Positions 35,582 to 44,398 of a DNA stretch of 64,000 bases are shown here, piece by piece; within the stretch, counting starts at the first letter, position 1; each line of letters opens with the position of its first letter. The stretch comes from Mesorhizobium sp. (GTDB lineage: Bacteria > Pseudomonadota > Alphaproteobacteria > Rhizobiales > Rhizobiaceae): the NCBI RefSeq assembly GCF_017306545.1, contig NZ_JAFKID010000026.1, forward strand, positions 1 to 64,000, read 5' to 3'. The notes below the pieces were generated by a model. That model was not told where the DNA came from. It did no database searches and saw only the letters and a program-made list of their open reading frames with translations. Position numbers and translations under genes: made by a program.

Positions 35582-36220
35582 CTACTCTTCGCGCCCGCCG
35601 TCGAGCACCACGAGATGACGGATGCGCCGTGCCCGACCGAACTCCGAAATGGTCTGCGGGCCGTCCAGTTCGGACGGCGCCAGCGCCGGGACAGTGATGG
35701 CGGGACGGTTGGCCAGGAAGACCGGCTCGCGGTCCGGATCGATGACGCGAATCGAATCGATCAGCGCGTCGACGATCGGGTCGGCGCCCAACCAGAAGGG
35801 CTTTTCCGCGGCGCTGACGATGCCGAGGCAGCGCGGATGCGCAGCGCCGCCGTCGAGCGGCAGGGCGAGAAGTTCGAACTTGTTGGAGCGGCCGTTCCGG
35901 CTGAAGCCTTCATAGCCGATCGACACGACCGACCGCTGCCGGAAAGCGCCATGGACCAGCCGCGCCACCAGGCGCTGGTCCTTGTCGCGCCACAGGGAAG
36001 GGAAGGAGAAGCCTTTCAGTTCCCGCCCGTAGATGGCGCACAGCCGCGTGCCGGCGAGACGAAAGACCGCTTCGCCGCGCGTGTCTTTTTCCAGAATGAA
36101 GGTGTCGGCCAGCAGGGTCTTGATGTCGGCCGGCTCGACTTCCGTGCGGCGCGGCGCCGGCCGACCGTCGCGCAGCCGATTCCAATATTGGAACAGGGCG
36201 ATCGTTCCGCTGAGTTTCAT
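35582..36220 (-). CDS. PAS_5 family protein
   Basis: 212 residues. Starts with MKLSGTIALFQYWNRLRDGRPAPRRTEVEPADIKTLL and includes FRLAGTRLCAIYGRELKGFSF, the arrangement of the PAS_5 (DUF1332-like) proteins of Rhizobiales. It is a single cytosolic PAS-like domain with no effector seen, so it may modulate a partner. GGGAGCGGAAC precedes ATG at 36220. Upstream of the gene lies the candidate small-RNA region. Confidence 0.78.
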   Translation of the reverse strand: MKLSGTIALFQYWNRLRDGRPAPRRTEVEPADIKTLLADTFILEKDTRGEAVFRLAGTRLCAIYGRELKGFSFPSLWRDKDQRLVARLVHGAFRQRSVVSIGYEGFSRNGRSNKFELLALPLDGGAAHPRCLGIVSAAEKPFWLGADPIVDALIDSIRVIDPDREPVFLANRPAITVPALAPSELDGPQTISEFGRARRIRHLVVLDGGREE

Positions 36221-36310
36221 GTCGTTCCGCTCCCTGAATCCGGTCGCTGGTTGTCCCATCGATGAACAGAAGGGCGCATATCCGGCTCCCTTCATGGGTC
36301 GCGGAGCATG

Positions 36311-36511
36311 AGCCGTGCCAGCATCGTTAATTTTTGTTCACGGGTCGGGGCCGTTAAGGTTAACGAATGGTTTCCGTTGCGCGTTCAGCCTGCACGTGAC
36401 AGGCTCAAAACCACTCCAGGCCGCATCTGTGGCCGTCCAGTCAAAGACTTTCAGGGGAGCATGGGGGCTCGACCGGCCGTTCAGGGGAAATCCCTGGACG
36501 GCTTTCTTTTT
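36311..36511 (+). ncRNA. Candidate orphan small RNA
   Basis: The terminator at 36477 has no plus-strand gene before it (the PAS_5 gene points away), so a transcript probably starts within the preceding 100-200 bases. Within it AGCCTG-CAGGCT and GGCC-GGCC pairings are possible. I did not recognise any known RNA family, and the 5' end is only a guess. Promoter boxes could not be assigned with confidence. Confidence 0.4.
36477..36511 (+). terminator. Strong orphan terminator
   Basis: CCGTTCAGGG pairs with CCCTGGACGG (one G-U) around a small GAAAT-type loop, followed by CTTTCTTTTT. No annotated plus-strand gene precedes it. Confidence 0.8.
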
Positions 36512-36666
36512 GGACGCCGCCCGGTGATTCGTCGCATGGTTCGCCGCTCGCTGCGCGAGATCCGGGCGCAATCCGCCGGCCGTTCGGCATTTGTGATTCC
36601 GCCGCGCCTGTTCTACAGGATCGCCTCAGCCGGCCATCGGGCCCGCCTGTTTATGAACCGGACCCC

Positions 36667-37407
36667 ATGAGCCAACCGGATAGCGAACCGTCCCGTCTTC
36701 CAGACTCTGGCGATGAGCCCGTCCCGCCGCGTCGCGAACCGGTCTTCAACCTGCCGCCCGTTGTGCTGGCGCTCATCGTGCTGTGCGTCGGCATTCATGT
36801 GCTGCGGGTCTACTGGCTGACCCCCGATCAGGATTTTGCCGTGCTATTGCGGGCGGCCTTCATCCCGATCCGCTACTCCGGACAGTTCGACCTCGATTTC
36901 TGGGCGTTCTCCAGCCCCTTCACCTACACGCTGCTGCACGGCAGCTTCCTGCATGTCGGGGTGAACATGATCTGGCTGGCGGCGTTCGGCTCCCCTTTGG
37001 CCAATCGTCTGGGCACGCTGCGCTTTGCCGCCTTCTTCTTCATCACCGGGCTCGCCGCCGCCTTTTTCTTCTGGGCCATCCACCCGCTCGGCCAAGCGCC
37101 GCTCGTCGGCGCCTCAGGGTCCATATCCGGCATGATGGGGGCGGCCGCGCGCTTCGCCTTCCGCATCGACCGCTCATCCGGCAAGGCCGCTTTCGCCGGC
37201 GCCCCGCTGCCCTTCGGCGCGGTGCTGCGCTCGCGCGCCGCCGTCACCTTTCTGGCGGTGTGGATGGTCATCAATCTCGTGACCGGCGTGGTCGGCTTCG
37301 TGCCGGGCAACGAAGGCCAGATCGCCTGGGAAGCCCACATAGGCGGCTTCCTGGCCGGCTTCCTCGGGCTGCGCTTCTTCGACCGACGGGAACCTCGCCA
37401 GGCCTGA
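36667..37407 (+). CDS. Rhomboid family intramembrane serine protease
   Basis: 246 residues, about six membrane helices after a proline-rich N-terminal tail. Catalytic Ser150 is in VGASGSISGMMGA and His224 in WEAHIGGFLAG; Asn100 in HVGVNMIWL provides the oxyanion side. It cuts membrane proteins within the bilayer; the substrate is unknown. Start ATG at 36667 (MSQPDSEPS) follows the orphan RNA region. Confidence 0.92.
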   Translation: MSQPDSEPSRLPDSGDEPVPPRREPVFNLPPVVLALIVLCVGIHVLRVYWLTPDQDFAVLLRAAFIPIRYSGQFDLDFWAFSSPFTYTLLHGSFLHVGVNMIWLAAFGSPLANRLGTLRFAAFFFITGLAAAFFFWAIHPLGQAPLVGASGSISGMMGAAARFAFRIDRSSGKAAFAGAPLPFGAVLRSRAAVTFLAVWMVINLVTGVVGFVPGNEGQIAWEAHIGGFLAGFLGLRFFDRREPRQA

Positions 37408-37518
37408 GCGCAGGAGCGCCGCGACGCTCTTGCATTGCGGCTGAACGCGGCGCACCATGTTCACCGGAATGTGAAGGCCGGTGACGGCTGGCGCCGGCCC
37501 GTCGAAGAGGAGGACGCC

Positions 37519-37950
37519 ATGACTGTTAAGGCAATTCTTGAGGCGAAGGGCCACGACGTCGTCACGCTCGGACCGAACGAGAAGCTTTCGGAAGCGATCC
37601 GCATCCTTGCCGAACACAGAATAGGCGCGCTCGTCGTCACCAACGGCGACCGCAAGATCGTCGGCATCCTTTCGGAGCGCGACATCGTGCGTATGGTCGC
37701 CAAGGAAGGCGCGGCGGCGCTCGACACGTCGGTGCGCTCGGCGATGACCCCGAAAGTGAAGATCTGCAACGAAGGCCATACTGTCAACGAGGTCATGGAG
37801 ATCATGACGGTCGGCCGCTTCCGCCACCTGCCGGTCGAGAAGGACGGCCAGCTTTACGGCATCGTCTCCATCGGCGACGTGGTCAAGAAGCGCATCGAGG
37901 ACGTCGAGCGCGAAGCGGAGGAAATCAGGGCCTATATCGCCACGGCTTGA
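37519..37950 (+). CDS. Two-CBS-domain protein
   Basis: 143 residues forming one Bateman module: first CBS KAILEAKGHDVVTLGPNEKLSEAI through GILSERDIVRMVA; second SVRSAMTPKVKICNEGHTV through RHLPVEKDGQLYGIVSIGDVVK. Such free-standing proteins bind adenine nucleotides and regulate partners. GAAGAGGAGG sits before ATG at 37519. It is 10 bases upstream of the AIG2-type gene. Confidence 0.9.
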   Translation: MTVKAILEAKGHDVVTLGPNEKLSEAIRILAEHRIGALVVTNGDRKIVGILSERDIVRMVAKEGAAALDTSVRSAMTPKVKICNEGHTVNEVMEIMTVGRFRHLPVEKDGQLYGIVSIGDVVKKRIEDVEREAEEIRAYIATA

Positions 37951-37960
37951 GGCGCGGCGC

Positions 37961-38299
37961 ATGCCTTTCCTGTTTTCCTACGGCACGCTGCGCTACCCGC
38001 AGGTGCAGCGCGCCACCTTCGGGCGCGAGCTTGAAGGACGGCCGGATGCGCTGCCGGGCTTTGCCCGCACCATGGTCGCTATCACCGACCCGGAGGTGAT
38101 CGCCAAAAGCGGCGAGGCCAGTCATCCGATCGTGCGCCATACCGGCAGGCCCGCGGACGAGATCGACGGCGTCGTTTTCGAGATCACCGACGACGAGCTC
38201 GCCGCCGCCGATCGCTACGAGGTGGCGGATTACAAGCGCGTGGCCGTGCGGCTTCGCTCCGGCGTCGAGGCGTTCGTCTATGTCGATGCCGCCGGCTGA
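37961..38299 (+). CDS. Gamma-glutamylcyclotransferase-like (AIG2 family) protein
   Basis: 112 residues. The family N-terminal MPFLFSYGTLRYPQVQ (YGTLR motif, substrate-binding loop) is followed by a strand DGVVFEITDDELAAADRYE with the Glu expected for catalysis, and a C-terminal AFVYVDAAG. Cytosolic; may act on gamma-glutamyl amines, but many members lack assigned activity. Probably cotranscribed with the CBS gene. Confidence 0.85.
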   Translation: MPFLFSYGTLRYPQVQRATFGRELEGRPDALPGFARTMVAITDPEVIAKSGEASHPIVRHTGRPADEIDGVVFEITDDELAAADRYEVADYKRVAVRLRSGVEAFVYVDAAG

Positions 38300-38433
38300 G
38301 CCGCATTGGCCATATAGTCCGGCGAAGGTGTCCCATCGGCTGACGGCCGGCTTTGCGCTTGCCTCGCTTCTACCTTTGCACTAGCGAAGGGCCGAGCAAA
38401 ATTGCGAAAATCGCGACTTCCGGATAGCCACCC

Positions 38434-39933
38434 ATGACCATCGTCGACACCCGCACGCCCGACCCCAAGCGACTGATTCCCGGCGCCACCGGCGACTGGG
38501 AGGTGATTATCGGCATGGAGGTGCATGCGCAGGTCACGTCCGAATCGAAGCTGTTTTCGGGCGCCTCGACCGCCTTCGGCGCCGCGCCCAACGCGCATGT
38601 GTCGCTGGTCGACGCGGCCATGCCCGGCATGCTGCCCGTCATCAACGAGGAATGCGTCAAGCAGGCGATCCGCACCGGGCTCGGCCTCAAGGCGGAGATC
38701 AATCTGAAGTCGGTCTTCGACCGCAAGAACTATTTCTATCCGGACCTGCCGCAAGGCTACCAGATTTCCCAGTACAAGCAGCCGATCGTCGGCGAAGGCA
38801 TCGTCATCGTTTCGGTCGGCCCCGACAGCAAGGGCCAGTACGAGGACATCGAGGTCGGCGTCGAGCGCCTGCATCTGGAGCAGGACGCCGGCAAGTCCAT
38901 GCACGACCAGCATCCGACCATGTCCTATGTCGACCTGAACCGCTCGGGCGTGGCGCTGATGGAGATCGTCTCCAAGCCGGACATGCGTTCGGCCGACGAG
39001 GCCAAGGCCTACCTGACCAAGCTTCGCACCATCGTGCGCTATCTCGGCACTTGCGACGGCAACATGGACGAGGGTTCGATGCGCGCCGACGTCAACGTCT
39101 CGGTGCGCCGGCCGGGCGGCGAATTCGGCACCCGCTGCGAGATCAAGAACGTCAACTCCATCCGCTTCGTCGGCCAGGCCATCGAGGTGGAAGCGCGCCG
39201 CCAGATCGCCATCCTGGAGGACGGCGGCTCGATCGACCAGGAGACGCGCCTGTTCGATCCCAACAAGGGCGAGACGCGCTCCATGCGCTCGAAGGAAGAA
39301 GCGCACGACTATCGCTATTTCCCCGACCCGGACCTGCTGCCGCTGGAATTCGACCAGGCCTATGTCGAGGCACTGGCGAAAGACCTGCCTGAATTGCCGG
39401 ACGACAAGAGGGCGCGCCTGATCGACAAGCTCGGCCTGTCGGCCTACGACGCCTCGGTGCTGGTGTCGGAAAAGGCGATCGCCGACTATTTCGAGCAGAC
39501 GGCGGCCGGTCGCGACGGCAAGCTCGCCGCCAACTGGGTCATCAACGACCTGCTTGGCGCCTTGAACAAATCCGGCAAGGCCATTGAAGAGACTCCGGTT
39601 TCGCCCGCCCAACTCGGCGCCGTCATCGATCTCATCAAGGAAGGCACCATTTCCGGCAAGATCGCCAAGGACCTGTTCGAGATCGTCTGGAACGAGGGCG
39701 GCGATCCGAAGGAGATCGTCGAAAAGCGCGGCATGAAACAGGTGACGGACACCGGCGCCATCGAGAGGGCGGTGGACGAGGTGATCGCCGCCAATCCCGA
39801 CAAGGCCGAGCAGGCCCGCGCCAAGCCCACCATGGCCGGCTGGTTCGTCGGCCAGGTGATGAAGGCGACCGGCGGCAAGGCCAATCCGCAGGCCGTCAAC
39901 GATCTGGTCAAGGCCAGGCTCGGCATCGAGTGA
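38434..39933 (+). CDS. gatB: Aspartyl/glutamyl-tRNA amidotransferase subunit B
   Basis: 499 residues. Phosphorylates and amidates Glu-tRNA(Gln) and Asp-tRNA(Asn) together with GatA and GatC. Signatures: [27 protein letters not shown]-type [22 protein letters not shown], and the YqeY-like C-terminal tail ([19 protein letters not shown]). Full length for the family. The gene runs into a GNAT gene by an ATG that overlaps its TGA. gatA and gatC are not in the window. Confidence 0.97.
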   Translation: MTIVDTRTPDPKRLIPGATGDWEVIIGMEVHAQVTSESKLFSGASTAFGAAPNAHVSLVDAAMPGMLPVINEECVKQAIRTGLGLKAEINLKSVFDRKNYFYPDLPQGYQISQYKQPIVGEGIVIVSVGPDSKGQYEDIEVGVERLHLEQDAGKSMHDQHPTMSYVDLNRSGVALMEIVSKPDMRSADEAKAYLTKLRTIVRYLGTCDGNMDEGSMRADVNVSVRRPGGEFGTRCEIKNVNSIRFVGQAIEVEARRQIAILEDGGSIDQETRLFDPNKGETRSMRSKEEAHDYRYFPDPDLLPLEFDQAYVEALAKDLPELPDDKRARLIDKLGLSAYDASVLVSEKAIADYFEQTAAGRDGKLAANWVINDLLGALNKSGKAIEETPVSPAQLGAVIDLIKEGTISGKIAKDLFEIVWNEGGDPKEIVEKRGMKQVTDTGAIERAVDEVIAANPDKAEQARAKPTMAGWFVGQVMKATGGKANPQAVNDLVKARLGIE

Positions 39934-40421
39934 TGTTCATCCGCACCGCCGGCGAGCGCGATCTTGAAGCGGTCCGCGCTTTGCTGGTGGAGACGTGGCA
40001 CGCCACCTACGACGGCATCTACGGCGCCGAGGGCGTCGCCGCGATTTCCGACCGCTGGCATTCCGTCGCATGGCTGCGCCAATCGATGCGCAGGCCCCGG
40101 TCCGAGTTCATCGTCGCCGATACCGGTTCGCAACTGGCGGGCATGGCCTACGCCGCCATTCTGGCCAACGATGCCGGGGTGGTCGAACTCCAGGAGATGA
40201 ACGTTCGTCCCGCCATGCAGGGCGCAGGCGTCGGCGGCCTGCTGCTGGACGAGGTCCAGTCCAGCTTTTTCGAATGCCGGCTGATACGCCTGGAGGTGGA
40301 GGAGAAGAACCGTCGCGCCGTGCGCTTCTATGAGGCGGCCGGCTTCAGCCGTACGGGCAGCAAAAAAGCCACCCAATGGGTGGATGCGACGCTGGCGACG
40401 ATGGAAAAGCGCCTTTCCTGA
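39933..40421 (+). CDS. GNAT N-acetyltransferase
   Basis: 162 residues. Acetyl-CoA-binding motif A appears as LQEMNVRPAMQGAGVGGLLLDEV (Q/R-x-x-G-x-G), and motif B as LEVEEKNRRAVRFYEAAGF. The substrate is unknown. The ATG at 39933 overlaps the gatB stop (TGATG), which indicates coupled translation. A GTG three bases earlier is also possible. Confidence 0.87.
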   Translation: MFIRTAGERDLEAVRALLVETWHATYDGIYGAEGVAAISDRWHSVAWLRQSMRRPRSEFIVADTGSQLAGMAYAAILANDAGVVELQEMNVRPAMQGAGVGGLLLDEVQSSFFECRLIRLEVEEKNRRAVRFYEAAGFSRTGSKKATQWVDATLATMEKRLS

Positions 40422-40521
40422 TCTGCGGCACCGGCGTTCCGCGGTTGCGCATAGTTCCGCCGCAATGTTAAGAGAGAGGCCCTGGGCAGGGCGATATGGC
40501 CCCGTTTTTTGAGGGTTTGCC

Positions 40522-41103
40522 GTGATCTGGCGTTTGCGGATTCGTCAATTGGCGGTGGTCGTCGGTTCGATAGCGGCCATCACGCTCGCCATCCTGGCGT
40601 TTCAGCAGATCCTGCGCATCAACGGCAATTTCCACACGGTTGTCGAAGGCCAGTTCTACCGCTCTTCCCAGCTTTCTCCGGCAGCCCTCGAAACCTATAT
40701 CCGCGAATACGGCATCAAGACCGTTCTCAACCTGCGCGGCGCGGCGCCCGGCCGTAAATGGTACGATGACGAGCAGGAGACGACCAAGTCGCTCGGCGTC
40801 GCCATGGTCGATTTCGGCATGTCGGCGACCAAGCCGCTGACGACGGACAGGGCAACCGAACTGGTGGCCGTGCTCAAGAACGCGCAGAAGCCCATCCTCG
40901 TCCATTGCCTGGACGGGGCCGACCGCACCGGCCTTGTCTCCGTCATCTATGCCAGCCAGATTGCCGGCGAGAACGAGAAGACGGCGGAGGGGCAACTGAC
41001 GCCGCTTTACGGCCATTTCGGCATTCCGCTGGTTTCGCCCACCTTCGCCATGGACTCGAGCTGGGAAAACCTCGAGACGTTTTTCGGCATACAGGGATCG
41101 TAG
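40522..41103 (+). CDS. Membrane-anchored dual-specificity/tyrosine phosphatase
   Basis: 193 residues. An N-terminal helix (LAVVVGSIAAITLAILAF) anchors a phosphatase domain: VLNLRG loop, Asp97 in VDFGMSATK and the P-loop HCLDGADRTG with C129 and R135 (Cx5R). The N-terminal anchor would place the domain on the periplasmic or cytosolic face depending on topology. Substrate unknown. It starts with GTG (GAGGG seven bases before it). Confidence 0.87.
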   Translation: MIWRLRIRQLAVVVGSIAAITLAILAFQQILRINGNFHTVVEGQFYRSSQLSPAALETYIREYGIKTVLNLRGAAPGRKWYDDEQETTKSLGVAMVDFGMSATKPLTTDRATELVAVLKNAQKPILVHCLDGADRTGLVSVIYASQIAGENEKTAEGQLTPLYGHFGIPLVSPTFAMDSSWENLETFFGIQGS

Positions 41104-41168
41104 CCCTTGCCTTCGCTGCCGCCGGACGCCATAAGCGGGCAAGTGGCGGCCGCCCCGCGAGGATGACG

Positions 41169-41567
41169 ATGAAGACGCTGATCGTGCAGTTCTTTACCTG
41201 GTGGAACAGCCAGACCTGGGGCACGCGCTTCCACACCTGGCGCTTCGGCAAGAAGGTCGGCGAGGACCAGTTCGGCAACGTCTATTACGAAGGCGGCATC
41301 AATTCCGACGGGCAGACCCGGCGCTGGGTGATTTTCAGCGGCTATTCGGAAGCTTCGGCCGTACCGCCCGGCTGGCACGGCTGGATTCATCATCGCACCG
41401 ATACGCCGCCGTCGGCCGAGAATTACAAGCCGCGCGATTGGCAAAAGCCGCACCAGCCCAATCTCACCGGCACCGCCGGCGCCTATCGGCCGAAGGGCTC
41501 CATCCTTGGCGCCGGCCATCGTCCGCAGGTCACTGGCGATTACGATGCGTGGACGCCGGGCTCCTGA
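41169..41567 (+). CDS. NDUFA12-like NADH:ubiquinone oxidoreductase 17.2 kDa subunit homologue
   Basis: 132 residues. The NDUFA12 signature is clear: FFTWWNSQTWGTRFHTWRFGKKVGEDQFGNVYYE, then RRWVIFSGYSEASAVPPGWHGWIHHRTDTPP and PHQPNLTGTAGAYRPKGS. Accessory part of alphaproteobacterial complex I, bound at the peripheral arm. GAGG lies six bases before ATG at 41169; an ATG at 41163 would add two residues. Followed by a DUF2155 gene, a conserved arrangement in alphaproteobacteria. Confidence 0.93.
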   Translation: MKTLIVQFFTWWNSQTWGTRFHTWRFGKKVGEDQFGNVYYEGGINSDGQTRRWVIFSGYSEASAVPPGWHGWIHHRTDTPPSAENYKPRDWQKPHQPNLTGTAGAYRPKGSILGAGHRPQVTGDYDAWTPGS

Positions 41568-41680
41568 GCCGGCCACGGTTCGGGTTCTCGCCACATTTGC
41601 CGGGTAGCTGGTTCGCTTTCCGGGAACGCTCTACCTTCGGGCGTCGAGAATCACCGCATGCCCAAAGACGGGTCGTCCGC

Positions 41681-42421
41681 ATGATGTCTTCCAGCCGCCT
41701 TTCGACCGCCGCTCTGGCCGTGATGCTGGCGGCCTCGTGCCCGCTCGCGGCCGGCGCGCAGCAGATGCCCTGGGACCCGCCGGCAAACGAGACCCCGTCC
41801 GAGATACCGTTCCAGATTCAGCCGGACCCCACCCAGGACCAGCCGATGGGCGAGCCGGCCCCGGAGCAGCCCGCGCCGGACCAGCCAGCCCAGGATCAAC
41901 CTGCACAGGACCAGCCTGCCCAGGACGGGGCCGCGCCGGACCAGCCGCCGACGCAAGGCCAGCCGGCGCAGGACCAGCCGGCGCCCGCTCCCAAGGTGCA
42001 GCGCGTCGCCAACCCGGTGGCCGAATTCACCGGCATCGACAAGATCACCGGCCGAATCATCACTTTCGACGTTTATATCGACGAGACGGTGCAGTTCGGC
42101 GCCTTGCAGGTGACGCCGCGCGTCTGCTATTCGCGCCCCGGCGCCGAGGAGCCGAAGACCGATTCCTTCGTCGAGGTGGACGAGATCACCCTGGATCGCA
42201 AGATCCGCCGCATCTTCACCGGCTGGATGTTCGCCGAAAGCCCCGGCCTGAACGCCGTCGAGCATCCCGTCTATGACGTGTGGCTGAAGGCGTGCAAGCA
42301 GAAGTCCGACGTGCCGCCACCGGAAACCGCCAAGGCGCCGGCCACGCCCGCCCCGGTAAGCGTCCCCGATTCAGCGGACGCCTCGGCCAAGCCCGCCAAA
42401 CCGGCGAAGACCACCAACTGA
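41681..42421 (+). CDS. DUF2155 secreted protein with PAQDQ repeats
   Basis: 246 residues. Signal peptide (LSTAALAVMLAASCPLAAGAQ), then a low-complexity linker with repeats of the type PAQDQ (about residues 55-110), then the DUF2155 core KITGRIITFDVYIDETVQFGALQVTPRVCYSRP and a Pro/Ala-rich tail. The family is usually encoded beside the NDUFA12 gene, as here, but its role is unknown. Repeat A and a convergent dehydratase follow. Confidence 0.86.
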   Translation: MMSSSRLSTAALAVMLAASCPLAAGAQQMPWDPPANETPSEIPFQIQPDPTQDQPMGEPAPEQPAPDQPAQDQPAQDQPAQDGAAPDQPPTQGQPAQDQPAPAPKVQRVANPVAEFTGIDKITGRIITFDVYIDETVQFGALQVTPRVCYSRPGAEEPKTDSFVEVDEITLDRKIRRIFTGWMFAESPGLNAVEHPVYDVWLKACKQKSDVPPPETAKAPATPAPVSVPDSADASAKPAKPAKTTN

Positions 42422-42450
42422 TCCGGCCGGAATCGTCGCCCGCGCGTCTG

Positions 42451-42542
42451 TATCCCGAAAGTGGTCCCGGTTTCGGGACAAAGACATGCGTAAAATCAAA
42501 ACCCTAAAGCGTCGGAGCGAATCTGGAAGATCGCGACACGCT
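42451..42542. repeat. Two-hairpin intergenic element A
   Basis: Hairpin 1: TCCCGAAA / TTTCGGGA around ten bases. The shared centre is TAAAATCAAA. Hairpin 2: AGCGTCG / CGAC(A)CGCT. It is homologous to element B at 50828 (same order, similar length) and lies between convergent genes (DUF2155 and the dehydratase). Confidence 0.8.
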
Positions 42543-42658
42543 CAGTCTCGACCGGCCATGTCCGCCGGGCCAACGGCTGGAAGACGATGTTTCACAGCCG
42601 GACGCCGCTCGACGACGGCGATGCTTCCTGAGGCCGGCGGCTCGCGAAACGGTCCGAT

Positions 42659-43597
42659 TCAGGAAAACGAAACCGCTGTCGTGTTGCCGCCGCAAACCAG
42701 TACGGCGATGCGCTCACCGGCAGCCGGCCGGTATTTTCCCGACAGAAGTGCGGCGAAGGCCGCCGCCCCGCCCGGTTCGGCGACGATGCGCAGGCCGTCC
42801 CACAGCGCCTGCTGCGCGGCGCGGATATCGTCGTCCGACACCAGCACCGGTTTTTGCACATAGGCCTGCGCCAGCGGGAACATCAGCTCCCCGACTCGCT
42901 TCGGCGCCAGCGAATCCGCCGCGATGCCGTCCGTCGGGCTGTCCACCGGCCGGCCGGCGGCAAAGGCGTTGAACAGGGTCGGCGAGCCTTCCGGCTCGAC
43001 CGCGACGATCCTGACGCGGCCGGCGTACCAGGCGGCGATGCCGCCGATCAGCCCGCCGCCGCCGACGGCCACGAACAGCGTGTCGATGTCAGGACAGTCC
43101 TGCTCGATTTCGCGGCCCAGCGTGCCTTGGCCGAGCAGCGTCTCGATCTGCTCGAAGGCATGCACCGGCAGGGCGCCGCTTGCCGAAGCGAACTTTTCGC
43201 TTTCGGCCAGGGCGTCCGCGTAGCGCTCGCCGACGACGTGGACGTGCGCCCCGTAGCTGCGGATGCGTTCCAGCTTGGCGGGCGAGGATATGGTCGGGAC
43301 GAAGATGTTGGCCGGCATGCCCAGCCGCCGCGCGGCATAGGCCACCGCCGCGCCATGGTTGCCGCCGGAAGCGGCGACGACGCCGGTCGGCGGCACGGTG
43401 CGCGTCAAGAGGTTGGAGAAGGCCCCGCGCGTCTTGAACGACCCGGCATACTGAAGGAGTTCGAGCTTCAGCCGGATGGGCAGCGCCGGTAGCCCGAAGT
43501 CGGCAAGATCGGCGGCAACGACAGGCGTATGCCGGATGTAGGGGCCTATGGTCTCGGCGACACCGGCGATGGCGGTGGCAGACAGGGCAGGGTGCAT
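42659..43597 (-). CDS. Threonine/serine dehydratase, PLP fold type II
   Basis: 312 residues. PLP lysine K55 in GSFKTRGAF, phosphate loop ASGGNHGAAVAYAA, glycine loop VAVGGGGLIGGI and C-terminal PGGAAAFAALLSGKY. Resembles serine/threonine dehydratases and serine racemases; without ACT domain it is catabolic-like rather than IlvA. Substrate not resolved. It is the last gene of the minus-strand run, 39 bases after aat. Confidence 0.88.
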   Translation of the reverse strand: MHPALSATAIAGVAETIGPYIRHTPVVAADLADFGLPALPIRLKLELLQYAGSFKTRGAFSNLLTRTVPPTGVVAASGGNHGAAVAYAARRLGMPANIFVPTISSPAKLERIRSYGAHVHVVGERYADALAESEKFASASGALPVHAFEQIETLLGQGTLGREIEQDCPDIDTLFVAVGGGGLIGGIAAWYAGRVRIVAVEPEGSPTLFNAFAAGRPVDSPTDGIAADSLAPKRVGELMFPLAQAYVQKPVLVSDDDIRAAQQALWDGLRIVAEPGGAAAFAALLSGKYRPAAGERIAVLVCGGNTTAVSFS

Positions 43598-43636
43598 GGG
43601 CGATGATCCGGTGGAGCGGTAATTTCTTATCCCAGG

Positions 43637-44254
43637 TCAGGGATGGAAAACAGCCTCGCCCTTCAGCGCCTCGGCCAGCATCGCCTCGTATTTGGCCCGC
43701 GGCACGTCGATGGCGCCGAAGCGCTTCAGGTGTTCGGTGGTGAACTGGGTATCCAGAAGCGCGAAGCCGCGCGCTTTCAGCCGCTCGACCAGATGGGCGA
43801 GGCAGACCTTGGAAGCGTCGGTTTCGCGCGAGAACATGCTCTCGCCGAAGAAGACGCGGCCGAGCGACACGCCGTAAAGCCCGCCGGCCAGCCGGTCGTC
43901 GCGCCAGGCCTCGACCGAATGGGTATGGCCCATGCGATGAAGCCGCACATAGGCTTCGCGGATCGGCGCGTTGATCCAGGTCGAGGCGCGTTCCTCTCGC
44001 TTTTCCGCGCAGGCGTCGATGGTCGCCTCGAAGTCGTAGTCGAAGCGGATGTCGAAGATGCCCTTGCGCATCGTCTTGGCGAGGCTTTTCGGCACATGGA
44101 AACCGTCGAGCGGGATGATGCCGCGCGTCTCCGGCCTGACCCAGAAGACCTCCGGGTCCGCCGCGCTTTCCGCCATCGGAAAGACGCCCGAGGCATAGGC
44201 CTTGAGCAGCAAGTCGGTCGGGATGTTGAAGCCGGGCGCGTAGGGACGGGTCAT
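43637..44254 (-). CDS. aat: Leucyl/phenylalanyl-tRNA--protein transferase
   Basis: 205 residues. Adds Leu or Phe to N-terminal Lys/Arg of proteins (N-end rule). The family core is present: [36 protein letters not shown], then [30 protein letters not shown] and [22 protein letters not shown] at 44254 is chosen (MTRPYAPG). The ATG sits directly at the end of the 144-bp inverted repeat that fills the accC-aat spacer, so repeat folding could affect its translation. Confidence 0.94.
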   Translation of the reverse strand: MTRPYAPGFNIPTDLLLKAYASGVFPMAESAADPEVFWVRPETRGIIPLDGFHVPKSLAKTMRKGIFDIRFDYDFEATIDACAEKREERASTWINAPIREAYVRLHRMGHTHSVEAWRDDRLAGGLYGVSLGRVFFGESMFSRETDASKVCLAHLVERLKARGFALLDTQFTTEHLKRFGAIDVPRAKYEAMLAEALKGEAVFHP

Positions 44255-44398
44255 GAAGGTTCGTTGATATTCAGGCCACATCGGCCTGCAAATGTCGGCT
44301 TACTGCGCTTCCGGTGCTCACGTACCCGAATGTACGCTCCGCTCCGGTTCTCGCAACCCGGCATTTTCGGCGCGCTCTGACCTGAATTTGAACGAACC
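44255..44398. repeat. Large inverted repeat filling the accC-aat spacer
   Basis: Outer arms GGTTCGTTgatATTCAGG (from 44257) and CCTGAATTTgAACGAACC (to about 44398) match almost fully; inside, a second imperfect pair CCGGTGCTCACGTAC ... GTACGCTCCGCTCCGG encloses CCGAAT. The element starts at the accC stop and ends at the aat start. It resembles rhizobial/brucella palindromic elements with the ACGTAC...GTACGCTCC motif. Confidence 0.75.

Larger units (their letters stand above)
36221..36666. other. Region between PAS_5 gene and rhomboid gene (446 bp)
   Basis: No convincing protein gene. Contains TTAA-rich motifs (36355-36370), a short hairpin AGCCTG...CAGGCT near 36385, and a strong plus-strand terminator at 36477-36511 that no annotated gene uses. 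Short open frames exist but lack coding character. Confidence 0.55.

Noticed and set aside
36311-36511. tmRNA, SRP RNA or SAM riboswitch in the orphan region
   Set aside because: The characteristic sequences of these RNAs (tag coding part, SRP tetraloop stem, SAM-II blocks) are not present.
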